Positions 8,201-17,123 of a stretch of 64,000 bases of DNA are shown here, in pieces (the first letter of the stretch is position 1; each line of letters begins with the position of its first letter). Location of the stretch: assembly GCA_965227905.1 (NCBI GenBank), contig OZ245780.1, positions 4,278,001 through 4,342,000 of the forward strand, read 5' to 3'. A program made the translations under genes and the position numbers. The notes under the pieces were generated by a model. It worked only from the letters and a program-made list of their open reading frames with translations. It was not told the origin of the DNA and ran no database searches. The DNA is from CBDDHT01 sp965227905. GTDB lineage: Bacteria; Pseudomonadota; Alphaproteobacteria; Rhizobiales; Methyloligellaceae.

Positions 8201-8766
8201 GAGTTCGGCTGGCTCTCTGCTGGGTAAAGTGTTTCCACCTCGGCCTCGGAATAGTGTTCCGGCGACCGCATCTCGAGCCGGTCGACGAGTGCCGCCAGCC
8301 CACGTACCGCGCGGGTTGTTACGGTCTCGATTGTCGCATCCAAGACCGCAGCCGCGTCTTCGTATGAGAATTTCTCTCCGAATATCAAGAGAACGGCGCT
8401 GCGCTGTTGCGGCGGCAAACTCGCCAGGAATGTCCCGACTTCCTGCGCGTCCGCATAGTCCTCATGATCGCTCAGACAGTCCGGGCAATAGAGGCTCTCG
8501 TCTGCCCTTACGAGCGCAATAGGATCGTTGTGATCGCGAAGACCTGCCATCCAGTGATTGTGAATATGCGAGAAGGCCCAGCGATCGAACGGGGCGCCCG
8601 GTGGATAGTCCTGGGCGTTCTCCAGCATCCACTGCAGACTTTCGCGCAGCAGAATGTCTCGGCTCTCCTCGTCACCTGCGAGAACGCCGGAAAAACGGCG
8701 CAGCCGCGGCAGCGCCATGATCAGGTTCGACCTGACCGATTGCCCCTCGAATTGTATGTCCGCCAT
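8197..8766 (-). CDS. ECF-like RNA polymerase sigma factor
   Basis: This 189-residue protein shows a divergent sigma region 2 in the first 80 residues (LIMALPRLRRFSGVLAGDEE, then FDRWAFSHIHNHW). Region 4 is clear: VGTFLASLPPQQRSAVLLIF followed by the helix-turn-helix YEDAAAVLDATIETVTTRAVRG. Such proteins direct RNA polymerase to stress or surface-signal promoters. The linker contains YCPDC (Cys94 and Cys97), unusual for this position and possibly metal- or redox-linked. The stop overlaps the start of the membrane anti-sigma gene (ATGA), so the two are co-translated. The promoter presumably lies in the 214 bp up to the divergent methyltransferase gene. Confidence 0.85.
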   Translation of the reverse strand: MADIQFEGQSVRSNLIMALPRLRRFSGVLAGDEESRDILLRESLQWMLENAQDYPPGAPFDRWAFSHIHNHWMAGLRDHNDPIALVRADESLYCPDCLSDHEDYADAQEVGTFLASLPPQQRSAVLLIFGEKFSYEDAAAVLDATIETVTTRAVRGLAALVDRLEMRSPEHYSEAEVETLYPAESQPNS

Positions 8767-8980
8767 GTCCCGTCGCCGCTCACGAGCACCGGTGCGCAGG
8801 GACGCCGCAAAGTCCCCACAAACGAATCACATAGTACCATAGTTTCAACGGCTTCTGCGCCTACAAGGCATGGATTGAGCATGCTGGCAGGGCCGTCCAC
8901 ATTGCGCTATGGTTGCAGATGTTTGCAGCACTTCGCGTATGGGGGAAACGTGCTCAACGAGATCAGTTGGTTAGGTTAGT

Positions 8981-9967
8981 ATGGTCGACCGTCCGGATCA
9001 TTCGAGCGGCGAAACGCCACGCGCGCCTCGCGAGACTGCGGAAGCGGCAATCGCGCAGGTCGCCGATCGCATGCGTTCGCTGGCCGGCAAAGCACATGCG
9101 CAGAGCCGGACGGCGGTCCACAAGAGCGCCCATCAACTGAAGACCCAAATCGGACCGCGTGTCGCGGATGCGAGTCGCGATATTGCCGGTCATACGAATG
9201 AAGCCGGTAAAGCCCTTGGCAAGCTGGCGCGAACGCATCTGTTCCCGCCGCTCAGCCGCTTCTTCGAGAATCTGGGACAGCGAACCAAGCCAACGGTTCT
9301 TAAAGAAGACTACCGCCGGATTTTGATGTTCATTCACGAGACCATTCTGGACCGTGAAATCGAACGCGTCTTGTTCGTGCCGACCCGCGACCACATCAGA
9401 TTGTCGGAACTTTCGATCCGAAGCTTGATGCGATTGTCGGGACATGACTACAAACCAACGCCCGCAAAGGTGTTCGAGTGGGCAATGGCTCCGCTCGCTG
9501 TCGAGCATGAACGCTCGCTCTTTATCGATATCGGCGCCGGGCGCGGCCGTGCACTTCTGATGGCATCGCACTATCCGTTCGAGAAGGTGCGAGGCGTCGA
9601 GTTCGCCGATGAGCTCCATGCCGATTGCCAGATGAACATCGCGCAATATCCACGCTCACGGATGCAGTGCCGAGATATCGAGTGCGAACTCGAGGATGCG
9701 ACGCATTTCGATGTGCCCGACCAGAGTGCCGTATTCTACTTTTTCGATCCGTTCGAGCCGCAGATCTTAGAAGAGGTGCTGATGCGGATTGCGCGTGCCC
9801 ACGCACGCCACCAGCGCCTCTGTCATCTTGTGTTTGTCGACCCTCCTGATCCGGCAGCAATGCGGCGCTGGACAATGTTCGAACCCGTCACAATCGATCG
9901 GTTGCTGGCACTTAAGATCAAGCTGTTCAGTCCCTACGATATCGCTGTTTATCGCACGCGAACCTAG
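8981..9967 (+). CDS. Class I SAM-dependent methyltransferase with helical N-terminal extension
   Basis: This protein has 328 residues. The first 100 are charged and probably helical. The C-terminal half is a Rossmann methyltransferase: motif I LFIDIGAGRGRALLMAS (about residues 180-196), the acidic strand-2 region KVRGVEFADELHADC and a motif-IV-like AVFYFFDPFEP. The FDPF form resembles class I enzymes related to DOT1-like or small-molecule methyltransferases more than DNA methylases. The substrate is unknown. It diverges from the sigma/anti-sigma operon and faces a second, unrelated methyltransferase gene with a 46-bp gap. Confidence 0.75.
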   Translation: MVDRPDHSSGETPRAPRETAEAAIAQVADRMRSLAGKAHAQSRTAVHKSAHQLKTQIGPRVADASRDIAGHTNEAGKALGKLARTHLFPPLSRFFENLGQRTKPTVLKEDYRRILMFIHETILDREIERVLFVPTRDHIRLSELSIRSLMRLSGHDYKPTPAKVFEWAMAPLAVEHERSLFIDIGAGRGRALLMASHYPFEKVRGVEFADELHADCQMNIAQYPRSRMQCRDIECELEDATHFDVPDQSAVFYFFDPFEPQILEEVLMRIARAHARHQRLCHLVFVDPPDPAAMRRWTMFEPVTIDRLLALKIKLFSPYDIAVYRTRT

Positions 9968-10013
9968 AGCCCTTCCCCCAGAGAGTTGCGCTCCGACTCA
10001 GGCGCAGATGGGC

Positions 10014-10649
10014 CTATCGCGGAACAGCCATTCCGAGATAATGGAATCCCAACACCTCCGGCGTCAGAGGTAAGACGTAATTGTCCACGCTGACCACACG
10101 GAATCCGGAATTGGCGATAAGGCGCGAGACATTCCGATTGAGACTGCAACCGCCAGTGAGCAATTGCCACATGGGCGTGAACCGGTCCTGCCATTTCGCC
10201 GTTCGCGGATGGTGGGAGCGCCCGTGTTCACAGAACAGCAACTGTCCGCCCGGCTTAAGAACGCGTTTCAGCTCGGTCAGGACAGCCTCGACGTCGCGGA
10301 GGCTGCAAAATGTATAAGTCGCCAGAACCGTATCGGCTGTTCCCGTATCCAGTGGAATCTCTTCGGCTGACACAGGGAGAATGTCGACGTCGAACGGCGC
10401 CGCTTCGGCCCGCTCGCGCCCCATCCGCAATAAGACAGGATCCGGGTCAACGCCTATAACGCGTGACACGCGCGCAGGATCATAGTGCGGAAGATTGAGC
10501 CCCGACCCGATACCGATCTCGACGACGACGCCGGATGCCTGCGGCACCAGTCTACGGCGCTGTTGGGTGATCGGTCTTAGCGAGCACCCTCCGTGAAGCA
10601 ATCGTGGGGCGATCTCGCGCCCATAGAATCCCATTGCGGCCGCAGTCAT
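10014..10649 (-). CDS. Class I SAM-dependent methyltransferase (Methyltransf_11 type)
   Basis: This 211-residue protein has motif I VVVEIGIGSGLNLPHYD, the acidic end of strand 2 VIGVDPDPVLL and post-motif pattern LATYTFCSLRDVEAVLTELKRVLKPGGQLLFCEHG, which is typical of the UbiE/phosphatidylethanolamine methyltransferase-like superfamily. It is a cytoplasmic, single-domain enzyme. The substrate could be a lipid, quinone or small metabolite; nothing nearby decides this. The start is the ATG at 10649. An in-frame ATG four codons in would also serve. Confidence 0.85.
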   Translation of the reverse strand: MTAAAMGFYGREIAPRLLHGGCSLRPITQQRRRLVPQASGVVVEIGIGSGLNLPHYDPARVSRVIGVDPDPVLLRMGRERAEAAPFDVDILPVSAEEIPLDTGTADTVLATYTFCSLRDVEAVLTELKRVLKPGGQLLFCEHGRSHHPRTAKWQDRFTPMWQLLTGGCSLNRNVSRLIANSGFRVVSVDNYVLPLTPEVLGFHYLGMAVPR

Positions 10650-10824
10650 GCCGGTTTCCTCCCTTCGACCTGACCCGCGCAGGTGGGAGTCAAATAAGGC
10701 AACTTCAAGCAGTTGTTACATGAGGAAAAGATTTGTGATGCGCCAGTGTCTGATCCGAGAGTCGTCTTGATGGACGACCATCTTTGTCCGAGACGACCGG
10801 CGTCAGGGCTTTCGACAGAGAGTC

Positions 10825-11463
10825 TCAGGCAAGCACAATGTCGAAGATATAGTCGGACGGGGCGCCTGGTTTCTCTCTGGCTGTTGCAGCATCGCGATGG
10901 GCATCGGAGGCCAAAGTGGAAAAAATCATGTCACTCTCATTCATCGGTTCACGCGGGAAATACATTTGGGTTGCAAGCTCCCGTGCTCCCGTCGCCACAA
11001 CGCGAAAATGCAAGTGGGGCGTTCGCAAGCCAAATCCGGTGTCGTAATAGCGCGGCCGAATGGTACGGAAACGAAACACGCCATCGGGCCCCGTGCGGAC
11101 CGCCCCATAGCCTTGAAAATTCGGGTCCCGCTTCGCCCGGCGGGGTTCGCGCGGATGGTTGTAGTAACCCTCGCTGTCGGCCTGCCACAGCTCAACCAGG
11201 CTGTCGGGCAGCGGCCCTTTTTGCACCGACAGTACCCGGCCGGTCACCTGGATAACCGTCCCCTTCGCTGGCCCATTCGCTCCTTTGATCAAAGAGAGAT
11301 CCGCATCGGAATCGAGCGGTTTGGCAACGGGATAGAAGGGGCCTGGCGTCTGAGGCGGCGTCATCTGCTGTGAGGCAAGTGCGCTACGAGAGGCGAGCAC
11401 GCTGACAATTCCGCCAACGAGGCTCCGCCGTGTCAAGAATAACGGCAATCCACGCTTGATCAT
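10825..11463 (-). CDS. Exported intradiol ring-cleavage dioxygenase family protein
   Basis: The 212-residue product starts with LTRRSLVGGIVSVLASRSALA, a Tat-like signal (twin Arg, hydrophobic stretch, AxA cleavage region). The catalytic fold follows. GRVLSVQKGPLPDSLVELWQADSEG leads to Tyr in EGYYNHP, a second Tyr in RPRYYDTG and then Arg-x-PHLHF, giving the two Tyr and two His ligands of the non-haem Fe(III) centre of protocatechuate/catechol dioxygenases. It stands alone with no aromatic-catabolic genes around it, and secretion is unusual for classical members. Exported relatives exist but their substrates are mostly unknown. Confidence 0.85.
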   Translation of the reverse strand: MIKRGLPLFLTRRSLVGGIVSVLASRSALASQQMTPPQTPGPFYPVAKPLDSDADLSLIKGANGPAKGTVIQVTGRVLSVQKGPLPDSLVELWQADSEGYYNHPREPRRAKRDPNFQGYGAVRTGPDGVFRFRTIRPRYYDTGFGLRTPHLHFRVVATGARELATQMYFPREPMNESDMIFSTLASDAHRDAATAREKPGAPSDYIFDIVLA

Positions 11464-11682
11464 CGCCCCACTCTAGTCGGGCGAACCGCCATTGTATCAT
11501 GCAAGGCGTTCAAATCTGGGTGATGGGTTCAACCATAAGTTGGAGAACACAACCTGTTTGAAACCTTATATTTATAATTTTCCGCAAAACATTAAGAGAC
11601 TTGATGGTTTCTCCGAATCCGTTTTCTCAAATGCTCGCCTTTTGAGCCTGAATGCTTTTGCGATTGAGACAAAATAACCGGA

Positions 11683-14280
11683 ATGAAAACGCTCTCGCGC
11701 ACTTTTAATACGACAACACAGGCCAATAGGCGGTTAGCCGTCTATTTTGCAATGACGGCCTTCGCGATAATCGGCGCGGTCATGCTTTCCGGCACGCAAT
11801 GGCAAACAAGCGCATACACACACACGACGGTCGAAGCGGCGGCGACACTGCTGGCGGCATTGATAGGTATCATCGCCGTTACGCGATACTGCGCCCGACG
11901 AAACGGTGCTGTCCTTCTGATTGCCGGAGGATTTCTCGGTACAGCAGCAATCAACTGCTATCACACAGCCATAACGTCTGAAGCGTTTATTGCGCGGTTG
12001 CAGTCTAATGTCGGTGACCTGATGGCCATCAGCGACATGGCCGTTCAGCAATTCTTCGCAATCGTGCTACTCGCAAGCGCCATGGCACGACCCGCGGCCC
12101 AGGCGAAGGCCGCGTCACTTCACATGAGATTCTGGCTGCCACGCGCCGCGGTAATGCTGCTCGTGGTTTGTGCATTTGCTTCGACCTATTTGTTCGATCT
12201 CCCGAGCTTTCAACTGTTTGGCGTGGTCATTACCAACCCGGTCGAGCTTGTGGCAGGCTGCTGTCTGGCAGCAGCGTTCCTGGCCTCCCTTATCAAGGGT
12301 GATTGGCGCCACGACGCATTCGATCATTGGGTCATGATCGCGATCATCATTGCGTGTGCCTCGGATATGCTCTTCATGTCGCGCTCTTCTTGGATGTTCG
12401 ACTTCGAGTTCAACATTGCCCACGCCCTGAAGATTGTCAGCTATCTATGCATTTTTGCCGGTCTGATGATGAGTCTCTTTCACACGCTCCGTGGTGAAGA
12501 GCAGCGCGCCGATCAGCTCGATGAGGCCAAGAACGAAGCTGAACACGCCCTGGCCGAGATCGCCTGTCACAAGCTCGCGCTCGATCAACACGCCATCGTC
12601 ATGGTGCTCAATCTGCAGGGCCGGATTTCCGATGGAAACGATCAATTCTGCCATCTTACAGGTTACACACGGAAGGAACTGGCGGGACCGTCCGGCGACG
12701 GCTTGGCGGCCAGTACAATTTTCATTACCTCTTTCGATGACCTTTGGTGGACTGTCTGCTCTGGGGACACCTGGAAGGGCGAGATCGAAATCCGGTCAAA
12801 GGATGACTCCCGATTCCATCTGTCGACGACAGTCGTACCGTTTCGGAACGAGCGCGGCCATATCACCTACTTCATGGTTGTTCAGACCGATGTCACCGAT
12901 CATCGCGAGGCCGAGTATGAACTGGCTGGGCACGCGGCCCATACCGCGCTTCTGAACGATATCTCCGTCGCGGCAAACCAGTCGGACGATGTCGAAGCAG
13001 CGGCCAGATATTGTCTCGAAAGGATTTGCCGCTTCACCGGTTGGTCTTTTGGGCAGGTCCTTCTGCGGGACGAAAATGGGACCGCCGACTTCAGCGCTCC
13101 AGGCTGGTGGCATAGCAAGGAACCGGACCGTCACCAGACATTCATCAGACAAACGGACGAGATCGAGTGGAAATTCGGCATGGGCCTTCCAGGGCATGTC
13201 TTCGCCGGCGGCAAACCGCGCTACTGGAACGATACCGATCATGTCGAATGGTGGCACAGGGTCAGTGCTTTTCAAGAGTGCAACTTCAGAGGTGGAGCGG
13301 CCTTTCCGGTCAACGTCAAAGGCAAAGTCGTTGCGATCCTAGAGTTCTGGGCGCCCTTCACCATCGAGGCCAGCTCGCATCTCAAGGAGATTCTGGCTCA
13401 TACGGTTTCGCAACTCGGCCAGGTATTCGAACGGACACGGTCTGAACAGGAACTCCTGGCCCACCGCGACCATCTTCAGGAATTGGTCGATGCGGCAACC
13501 GCCAACCTGAAAGAGAAGGCTAGCGAACTGCGCCAGGCGCTCGACAAGGAAAAGGAACTCAACGTTCTGCAACGTCAGTTCGTGTCGATGGCAAGTCACG
13601 AGTTTCGAACGCCGCTGGCAATCATCGACTCAGCCGCGCAGCGAATGAAAAGCCGGATAAAGCGCGATCGGCTTACGCCGGAAGATGCATCGCTTCGCAT
13701 CGAGAAGATTCGAGCAGCCGTTCAACGTATGACGAGGCTCATGGAAAGTACTTTGTCTGCGGCACGGCTCCAGGAAGGAAAAATCAAGATCGAGATTGCG
13801 CCGTGCAATGTCGCGCAAGTCGTGCGGGAGACATGCGAACGAAACCAGGAAATTGCGCACAATCATCTGATTTCCTGTCGGATTGGCACACTGCCCGAGA
13901 CGATACAAGCTGATGCAGGTGCACTCGAGCAGATCCTGACCAACTTGCTCTCCAACGCTCTGAAGTATGCTCCCGACGCACCCAGCATCTCCGTGAACGC
14001 CGACAGTGACGGCGACGATGTTCGAATTGCGGTCCAAGACTATGGACTTGGCATCGATGCGGACGAGCTTGAGCGAATTGGGGAACGCTTTTTCCGAGCC
14101 AAGACGTCGACGGGTATTGAGGGTACCGGAATCGGTCTCAACCTCATCAAGACGCTGGTCGAAATGCATGACGGCACAATCATGGTCGAAAGCACAAAGG
14201 GGAAAGGCAGTACCTTTGTCGTGCGCCTCCCTGTTTGTGGGCCAGCAACATCGACGACAAGCCAGGTGGATGCCGCCTAG
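11683..14280 (+). CDS. Membrane sensor histidine kinase (8 TM - PAS - GAF - HisKA - HATPase)
   Basis: This protein has 865 residues. About eight membrane segments fill residues 15-262. The last one (AHALKIVSYLCIFAGLMMS) resembles the MASE3-type sensor domain. A PAS domain follows at about 295-405 (VMVLNLQGRISDGNDQFCHLTGYT), a GAF domain at about 415-580, a coiled coil, then HisKA with the phosphoacceptor His639 in SHEFRTPLA. The ATPase domain carries the N box (LTNLLSNALKYAP), G1 (DYGLGID) and G2 (GTGIGLNL). It autophosphorylates on His639 and presumably passes phosphate to the response regulator encoded 36 bp downstream. The signal is unknown. The 219-bp upstream region is AT-rich and noncoding. 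Confidence 0.92.
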   Translation: MKTLSRTFNTTTQANRRLAVYFAMTAFAIIGAVMLSGTQWQTSAYTHTTVEAAATLLAALIGIIAVTRYCARRNGAVLLIAGGFLGTAAINCYHTAITSEAFIARLQSNVGDLMAISDMAVQQFFAIVLLASAMARPAAQAKAASLHMRFWLPRAAVMLLVVCAFASTYLFDLPSFQLFGVVITNPVELVAGCCLAAAFLASLIKGDWRHDAFDHWVMIAIIIACASDMLFMSRSSWMFDFEFNIAHALKIVSYLCIFAGLMMSLFHTLRGEEQRADQLDEAKNEAEHALAEIACHKLALDQHAIVMVLNLQGRISDGNDQFCHLTGYTRKELAGPSGDGLAASTIFITSFDDLWWTVCSGDTWKGEIEIRSKDDSRFHLSTTVVPFRNERGHITYFMVVQTDVTDHREAEYELAGHAAHTALLNDISVAANQSDDVEAAARYCLERICRFTGWSFGQVLLRDENGTADFSAPGWWHSKEPDRHQTFIRQTDEIEWKFGMGLPGHVFAGGKPRYWNDTDHVEWWHRVSAFQECNFRGGAAFPVNVKGKVVAILEFWAPFTIEASSHLKEILAHTVSQLGQVFERTRSEQELLAHRDHLQELVDAATANLKEKASELRQALDKEKELNVLQRQFVSMASHEFRTPLAIIDSAAQRMKSRIKRDRLTPEDASLRIEKIRAAVQRMTRLMESTLSAARLQEGKIKIEIAPCNVAQVVRETCERNQEIAHNHLISCRIGTLPETIQADAGALEQILTNLLSNALKYAPDAPSISVNADSDGDDVRIAVQDYGLGIDADELERIGERFFRAKTSTGIEGTGIGLNLIKTLVEMHDGTIMVESTKGKGSTFVVRLPVCGPATSTTSQVDAA

Positions 14281-14316
14281 TCGAAGGGCAACGCTTGAAA
14301 GGCGATAGAGGGTGAT

Positions 14317-15153
14317 ATGGCAACGATTCTTTGCATAGAGGACGAAGCCCATTTGCGTGAAGATATTGCAGAAGACCTGGAAGATGCCGGCCATGATACG
14401 TTTCAGGCACGGGACGGCGTGGAAGGTCTGCAAATGATCCTTCGACACAAGCCCGATGTGGTCATCAGCGACATTTCAATGCCTCGAATGGATGGTCGTC
14501 AACTCGTTGCGAAATTGCGTAGCGAGCATCCCGAATATTCCGACATGCCTTTTATTTTCCTGACCGCCTTCACCGATAAAAAGGACATGGTGGAAGGTCT
14601 GAAGATTGGCGCAGACGACTATCTCACCAAGCCCGTCGACTATGAAATGTTGCAGATAAAGATCGCTTCTGTGCTTCGTCAGGCGGGCCGCATGATCGAC
14701 CGGCGACAAAAAGAACAGGTGCGCCTCTACAAATCCCTGATCAAGGATGAAGCAACAGCTGCCTCGCAAGCTGAAGCCAAGCCCAGTTACGACCTTCCCC
14801 ATCATGAATTCGTGCTGGTTGGCGCAAGCGACCCCGGCCTCTGGGCGATACAGCGGCAACTCGAAGATCTCGGTCAAACGGTTCGCATTTTCACAAGCGG
14901 TCGTGCTTTTCTTGATAAGAGCGAGGACCTGAAGTCGGATTTCGTCTTGCTCTGGCTTCAAAGCGACGACATGCAAGCGCCAATGATTGCGACAATGATC
15001 AAATCGCTCGGTATGAAAACAATCGTCGTCATTCCGGAAGCTCTCGCAGGACCGATGGCCAACCAAGAAATGAACGGCACGTGCGACCTTGTTGCCCTGC
15101 CGCTGGATACCGATCAACTCGCTGCAAAGATCAAAAAGTGGATCGCCTGCTAG
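14317..15153 (+). CDS. Response regulator with receiver plus degenerate second receiver-like domain
   Basis: This 278-residue protein has a canonical N-terminal receiver domain at residues 1-122. It shows the acidic pair IEDE, phosphoacceptor Asp52 in VVISDISMPRMDG, Thr in FLTAFT and Lys in YLTKPVD. After a charged linker, residues about 160-278 resemble a second receiver fold (HEFVLVGASDPGLWAIQRQL...), but the phospho-Asp position reads FVLLWLQSDD, so this half is probably not phosphorylated. No DNA-binding or enzymatic output domain is seen. It may act by protein interaction or as a phosphate sink. It lies 36 bp after the sensor kinase gene and is its likely partner. Confidence 0.88.
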   Translation: MATILCIEDEAHLREDIAEDLEDAGHDTFQARDGVEGLQMILRHKPDVVISDISMPRMDGRQLVAKLRSEHPEYSDMPFIFLTAFTDKKDMVEGLKIGADDYLTKPVDYEMLQIKIASVLRQAGRMIDRRQKEQVRLYKSLIKDEATAASQAEAKPSYDLPHHEFVLVGASDPGLWAIQRQLEDLGQTVRIFTSGRAFLDKSEDLKSDFVLLWLQSDDMQAPMIATMIKSLGMKTIVVIPEALAGPMANQEMNGTCDLVALPLDTDQLAAKIKKWIAC

Positions 15154-15192
15154 GACGCTGCATCGATAGACCAGAAGCCGTCTCTCCTACGC

Positions 15193-15220
15193 GGCCCTTT
15201 CACAACGAAGGGCCCCTTAT
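15193..15220 (+). terminator. Probable intrinsic terminator after the two-component operon
   Basis: GGCCCTT and AAGGGCC form a 7-bp stem with an 8-base loop, followed by CCTTATT. The T-tract is weak. It lies 40 bp after the response-regulator stop. Confidence 0.45.
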
Positions 15221-15306
15221 TGGTTTGCAGGGCCTGGAAGAAGATTTGCTCTGGCGTAGAAAATCACCCACCGGCGACTCTCGAAACAAGTCCCATCTCG
15301 CAAGTG

Positions 15307-16371
15307 TCAATTGACGCCAAGCTTCTTCTGCAGACTCGTCGAAGACGTCGTGTATTGAAAGACCAGTCGCTTGTCCGGATAAATCTGCGCATGTACGGCT
15401 TGCGACATGAGCGCTGCCTCATGGAAACCGGACAGAATCAGCTTCAGCTTGCCGGGATAGGTATTGATATCACCGATTGCGAAGATGCCATCGACATTCG
15501 TAGAGAATGTCTCGGTGTCGACCGTGATCAGGTTCTCATTGAGATTGATGTTCCAGTCCGCAATCGGACCAAGCTTCATCGTCAATCCGAAGAACGGCAA
15601 CAGCGTATCGCACGCGTGCGCATATTCCTCACGCTGCGGATCGCGGATCGTCACCGATGTCAGCTTACCGTCGCTACCCTGAAGCTCTGTGACCTGACCA
15701 AGCTTGAAATCGACCTTGCCTTCGTCGACCAGCGCCAGCATCTTGTTCACGCTATCGGGCGCGGCGCGAAACTTGTCACGGCGATGGACAAGTGTCAGAC
15801 GCTTCGCCACATCGGCCAGATTGAGCGTCCAGTCGAGCGCAGAATCGCCACCACCGACGATGAGTATATCGCGGTCCCGGAAAGCTTCGATCTGCCGCAC
15901 CGAATAGAATACCGACGTCCCTTCATAATCTTCGATACCGGGCAGCGGCGGGCGCTTGGGCGTGAACGATCCGCCACCGGCTGCAATGACCACGACCTTG
16001 GTGTGGAACTCAGTGCCAATATCGGTAACAAGCCGAAACCGGTCGTCATCGAGCCTCTCCAGAACATCGACCCGCTGCTGCAGGTGGAAGGTCGGTTCGA
16101 ATGGCTTGATCTGTTCCATCAGCCGGTCGGTAAGTTCTTGTCCACTCACGACGGGAAGAGCGGGAATATCGTAGATGGGTTTCTCAGGGTACAGCTCAGC
16201 GCATTGACCGCCTGGTTTGTCGAGAATGTCGATCAGGTGCGCGCGGATATCGACGAGGCCAAGCTCAAAGACGGCAAACAAGCCCACGGGACCGGCGCCG
16301 ATGATCACGACATCGGTTTCGATTGCGGCCCCTCCCCCATTCTCAGTCGAATTCATGTCTTTGGGGTTCAT
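15307..16371 (-). CDS. Ferredoxin--NADP(+) reductase, thioredoxin-reductase-like type
   Basis: This 354-residue flavoprotein has an FAD-binding motif near the N-terminus (VIIGAGPVGLFAVFELG), an NAD(P)H-binding motif at about residues 165-182 (ILIVGGGDSALDW) and the FAD-closing pattern VDGIFAIGDINTYPGKL. The CxxC of thioredoxin reductases is absent. That, with the C-terminal extension, marks the homodimeric TrxR-like FNRs found in Bacillus, Chlorobium and many alphaproteobacteria. It exchanges electrons between NADPH and ferredoxin. A 2Fe-2S ferredoxin gene lies 144 bp upstream on the same strand and is a natural partner, though the gap may hold its own promoter. Confidence 0.9.
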   Translation of the reverse strand: MNPKDMNSTENGGGAAIETDVVIIGAGPVGLFAVFELGLVDIRAHLIDILDKPGGQCAELYPEKPIYDIPALPVVSGQELTDRLMEQIKPFEPTFHLQQRVDVLERLDDDRFRLVTDIGTEFHTKVVVIAAGGGSFTPKRPPLPGIEDYEGTSVFYSVRQIEAFRDRDILIVGGGDSALDWTLNLADVAKRLTLVHRRDKFRAAPDSVNKMLALVDEGKVDFKLGQVTELQGSDGKLTSVTIRDPQREEYAHACDTLLPFFGLTMKLGPIADWNINLNENLITVDTETFSTNVDGIFAIGDINTYPGKLKLILSGFHEAALMSQAVHAQIYPDKRLVFQYTTSSTSLQKKLGVN

Positions 16372-16515
16372 TCGAAGTCTCTCAATCCTAGGCGTTCAGC
16401 CGATAAGCAAGCGGATTCGATTGGCTCACGTTTGATCCGAGGCAATGATGTGTTGTGGGCACCAGACAATCGTAACTGATCAGCCCGGCCGCACTCTATC
16501 CGTGCCGATGTTGGC

Positions 16516-16836
16516 TCAGAATTGCTTTTCAGGAACCGTGACAATCAGTCCGTCGAATTCGTCCTGCACTTTAATCTGACAGCTGAGGCGGCTGTTTTCA
16601 CGAACGTCGAACGCAAAGTCCAGCATGTCCTCTTCCATCTCTTCCGGCTCGCCGGTCGCTTCGCGCCAGGCACCATCCACATAGACATGGCATGTCGCAC
16701 AGGCACACGCCCCGCCGCACTCTGCTTCGATGCCCGGAACCATGTTTTTGACTGCGGCTTCCATCACGGTCATGCCGGTTTCGGCCTCCACGACATGCTT
16801 TGTGCCGTTGTGCTCGATATAGGTGATTTTGGGCAT
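16516..16836 (-). CDS. 2Fe-2S adrenodoxin-type ferredoxin
   Basis: The 106-residue product starts MPKITYIEHNGTKHVVEAE. Cluster ligands are visible in ECGGACACATCHVY (spacing C-x5-C-x2-C, plus one extra Cys) and in RLSCQIKV for the fourth Cys, the adrenodoxin/FdxB arrangement. EPEEMEEDMLDFA is the acidic interaction helix that docks reductases and P450s. I use the ATG at 16836 since the family starts there; an upstream in-frame start would add 48 unlike residues. Roles of such ferredoxins include Fe-S assembly and hydroxylase electron transfer. Next downstream is the ferredoxin reductase gene. Confidence 0.92.
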   Translation of the reverse strand: MPKITYIEHNGTKHVVEAETGMTVMEAAVKNMVPGIEAECGGACACATCHVYVDGAWREATGEPEEMEEDMLDFAFDVRENSRLSCQIKVQDEFDGLIVTVPEKQF

Positions 16837-16990
16837 TACGTGACGGTCCTCGCGCGGGTCGCCTGAAAATTGTCGGACGGCGGGCGCGAAAACCCTATAT
16901 CGAGTAAGCCGCGCCGGCTGGAGCGGGCCTCGTATAAGCCAAATATGTTTGAAGAGCAAATGCCGACGGCGCACGTCCAAAAGGCGCTAT

Positions 16991-17016
16991 GCGGATCGAC
17001 TGCCAGGACGATCCGC
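16991..17016. other. Perfect inverted repeat between ferredoxin and Hpt genes
   Basis: GCGGATCG, ten bases, CGATCCGC. It lies downstream of the leftward Hpt gene and upstream of the ferredoxin start. No T-tract follows on either strand, so it is not a classical terminator. Confidence 0.35.
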
Positions 17017-17123
17017 TTGACGCTAGCCGCCCGCAATCATGAGCGCGTGACGGCGGCCGCGTGCATATGAGAGTCGAGCGAAATGCCGATCCTCAATCGA
17101 TTCCAATCGAACCTCTGATTGAC

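Noticed and set aside
11492..11677. 61-codon frame upstream of the sensor kinase
   Set aside because: AT-rich, no ribosome site; more likely the promoter region of the two-component operon.
15220..16479. Long open frame (419 codons) on the plus strand
   Set aside because: It lies antisense to the well-supported ferredoxin-NADP reductase gene; its translation has no domain and is the usual high-GC mirror frame.
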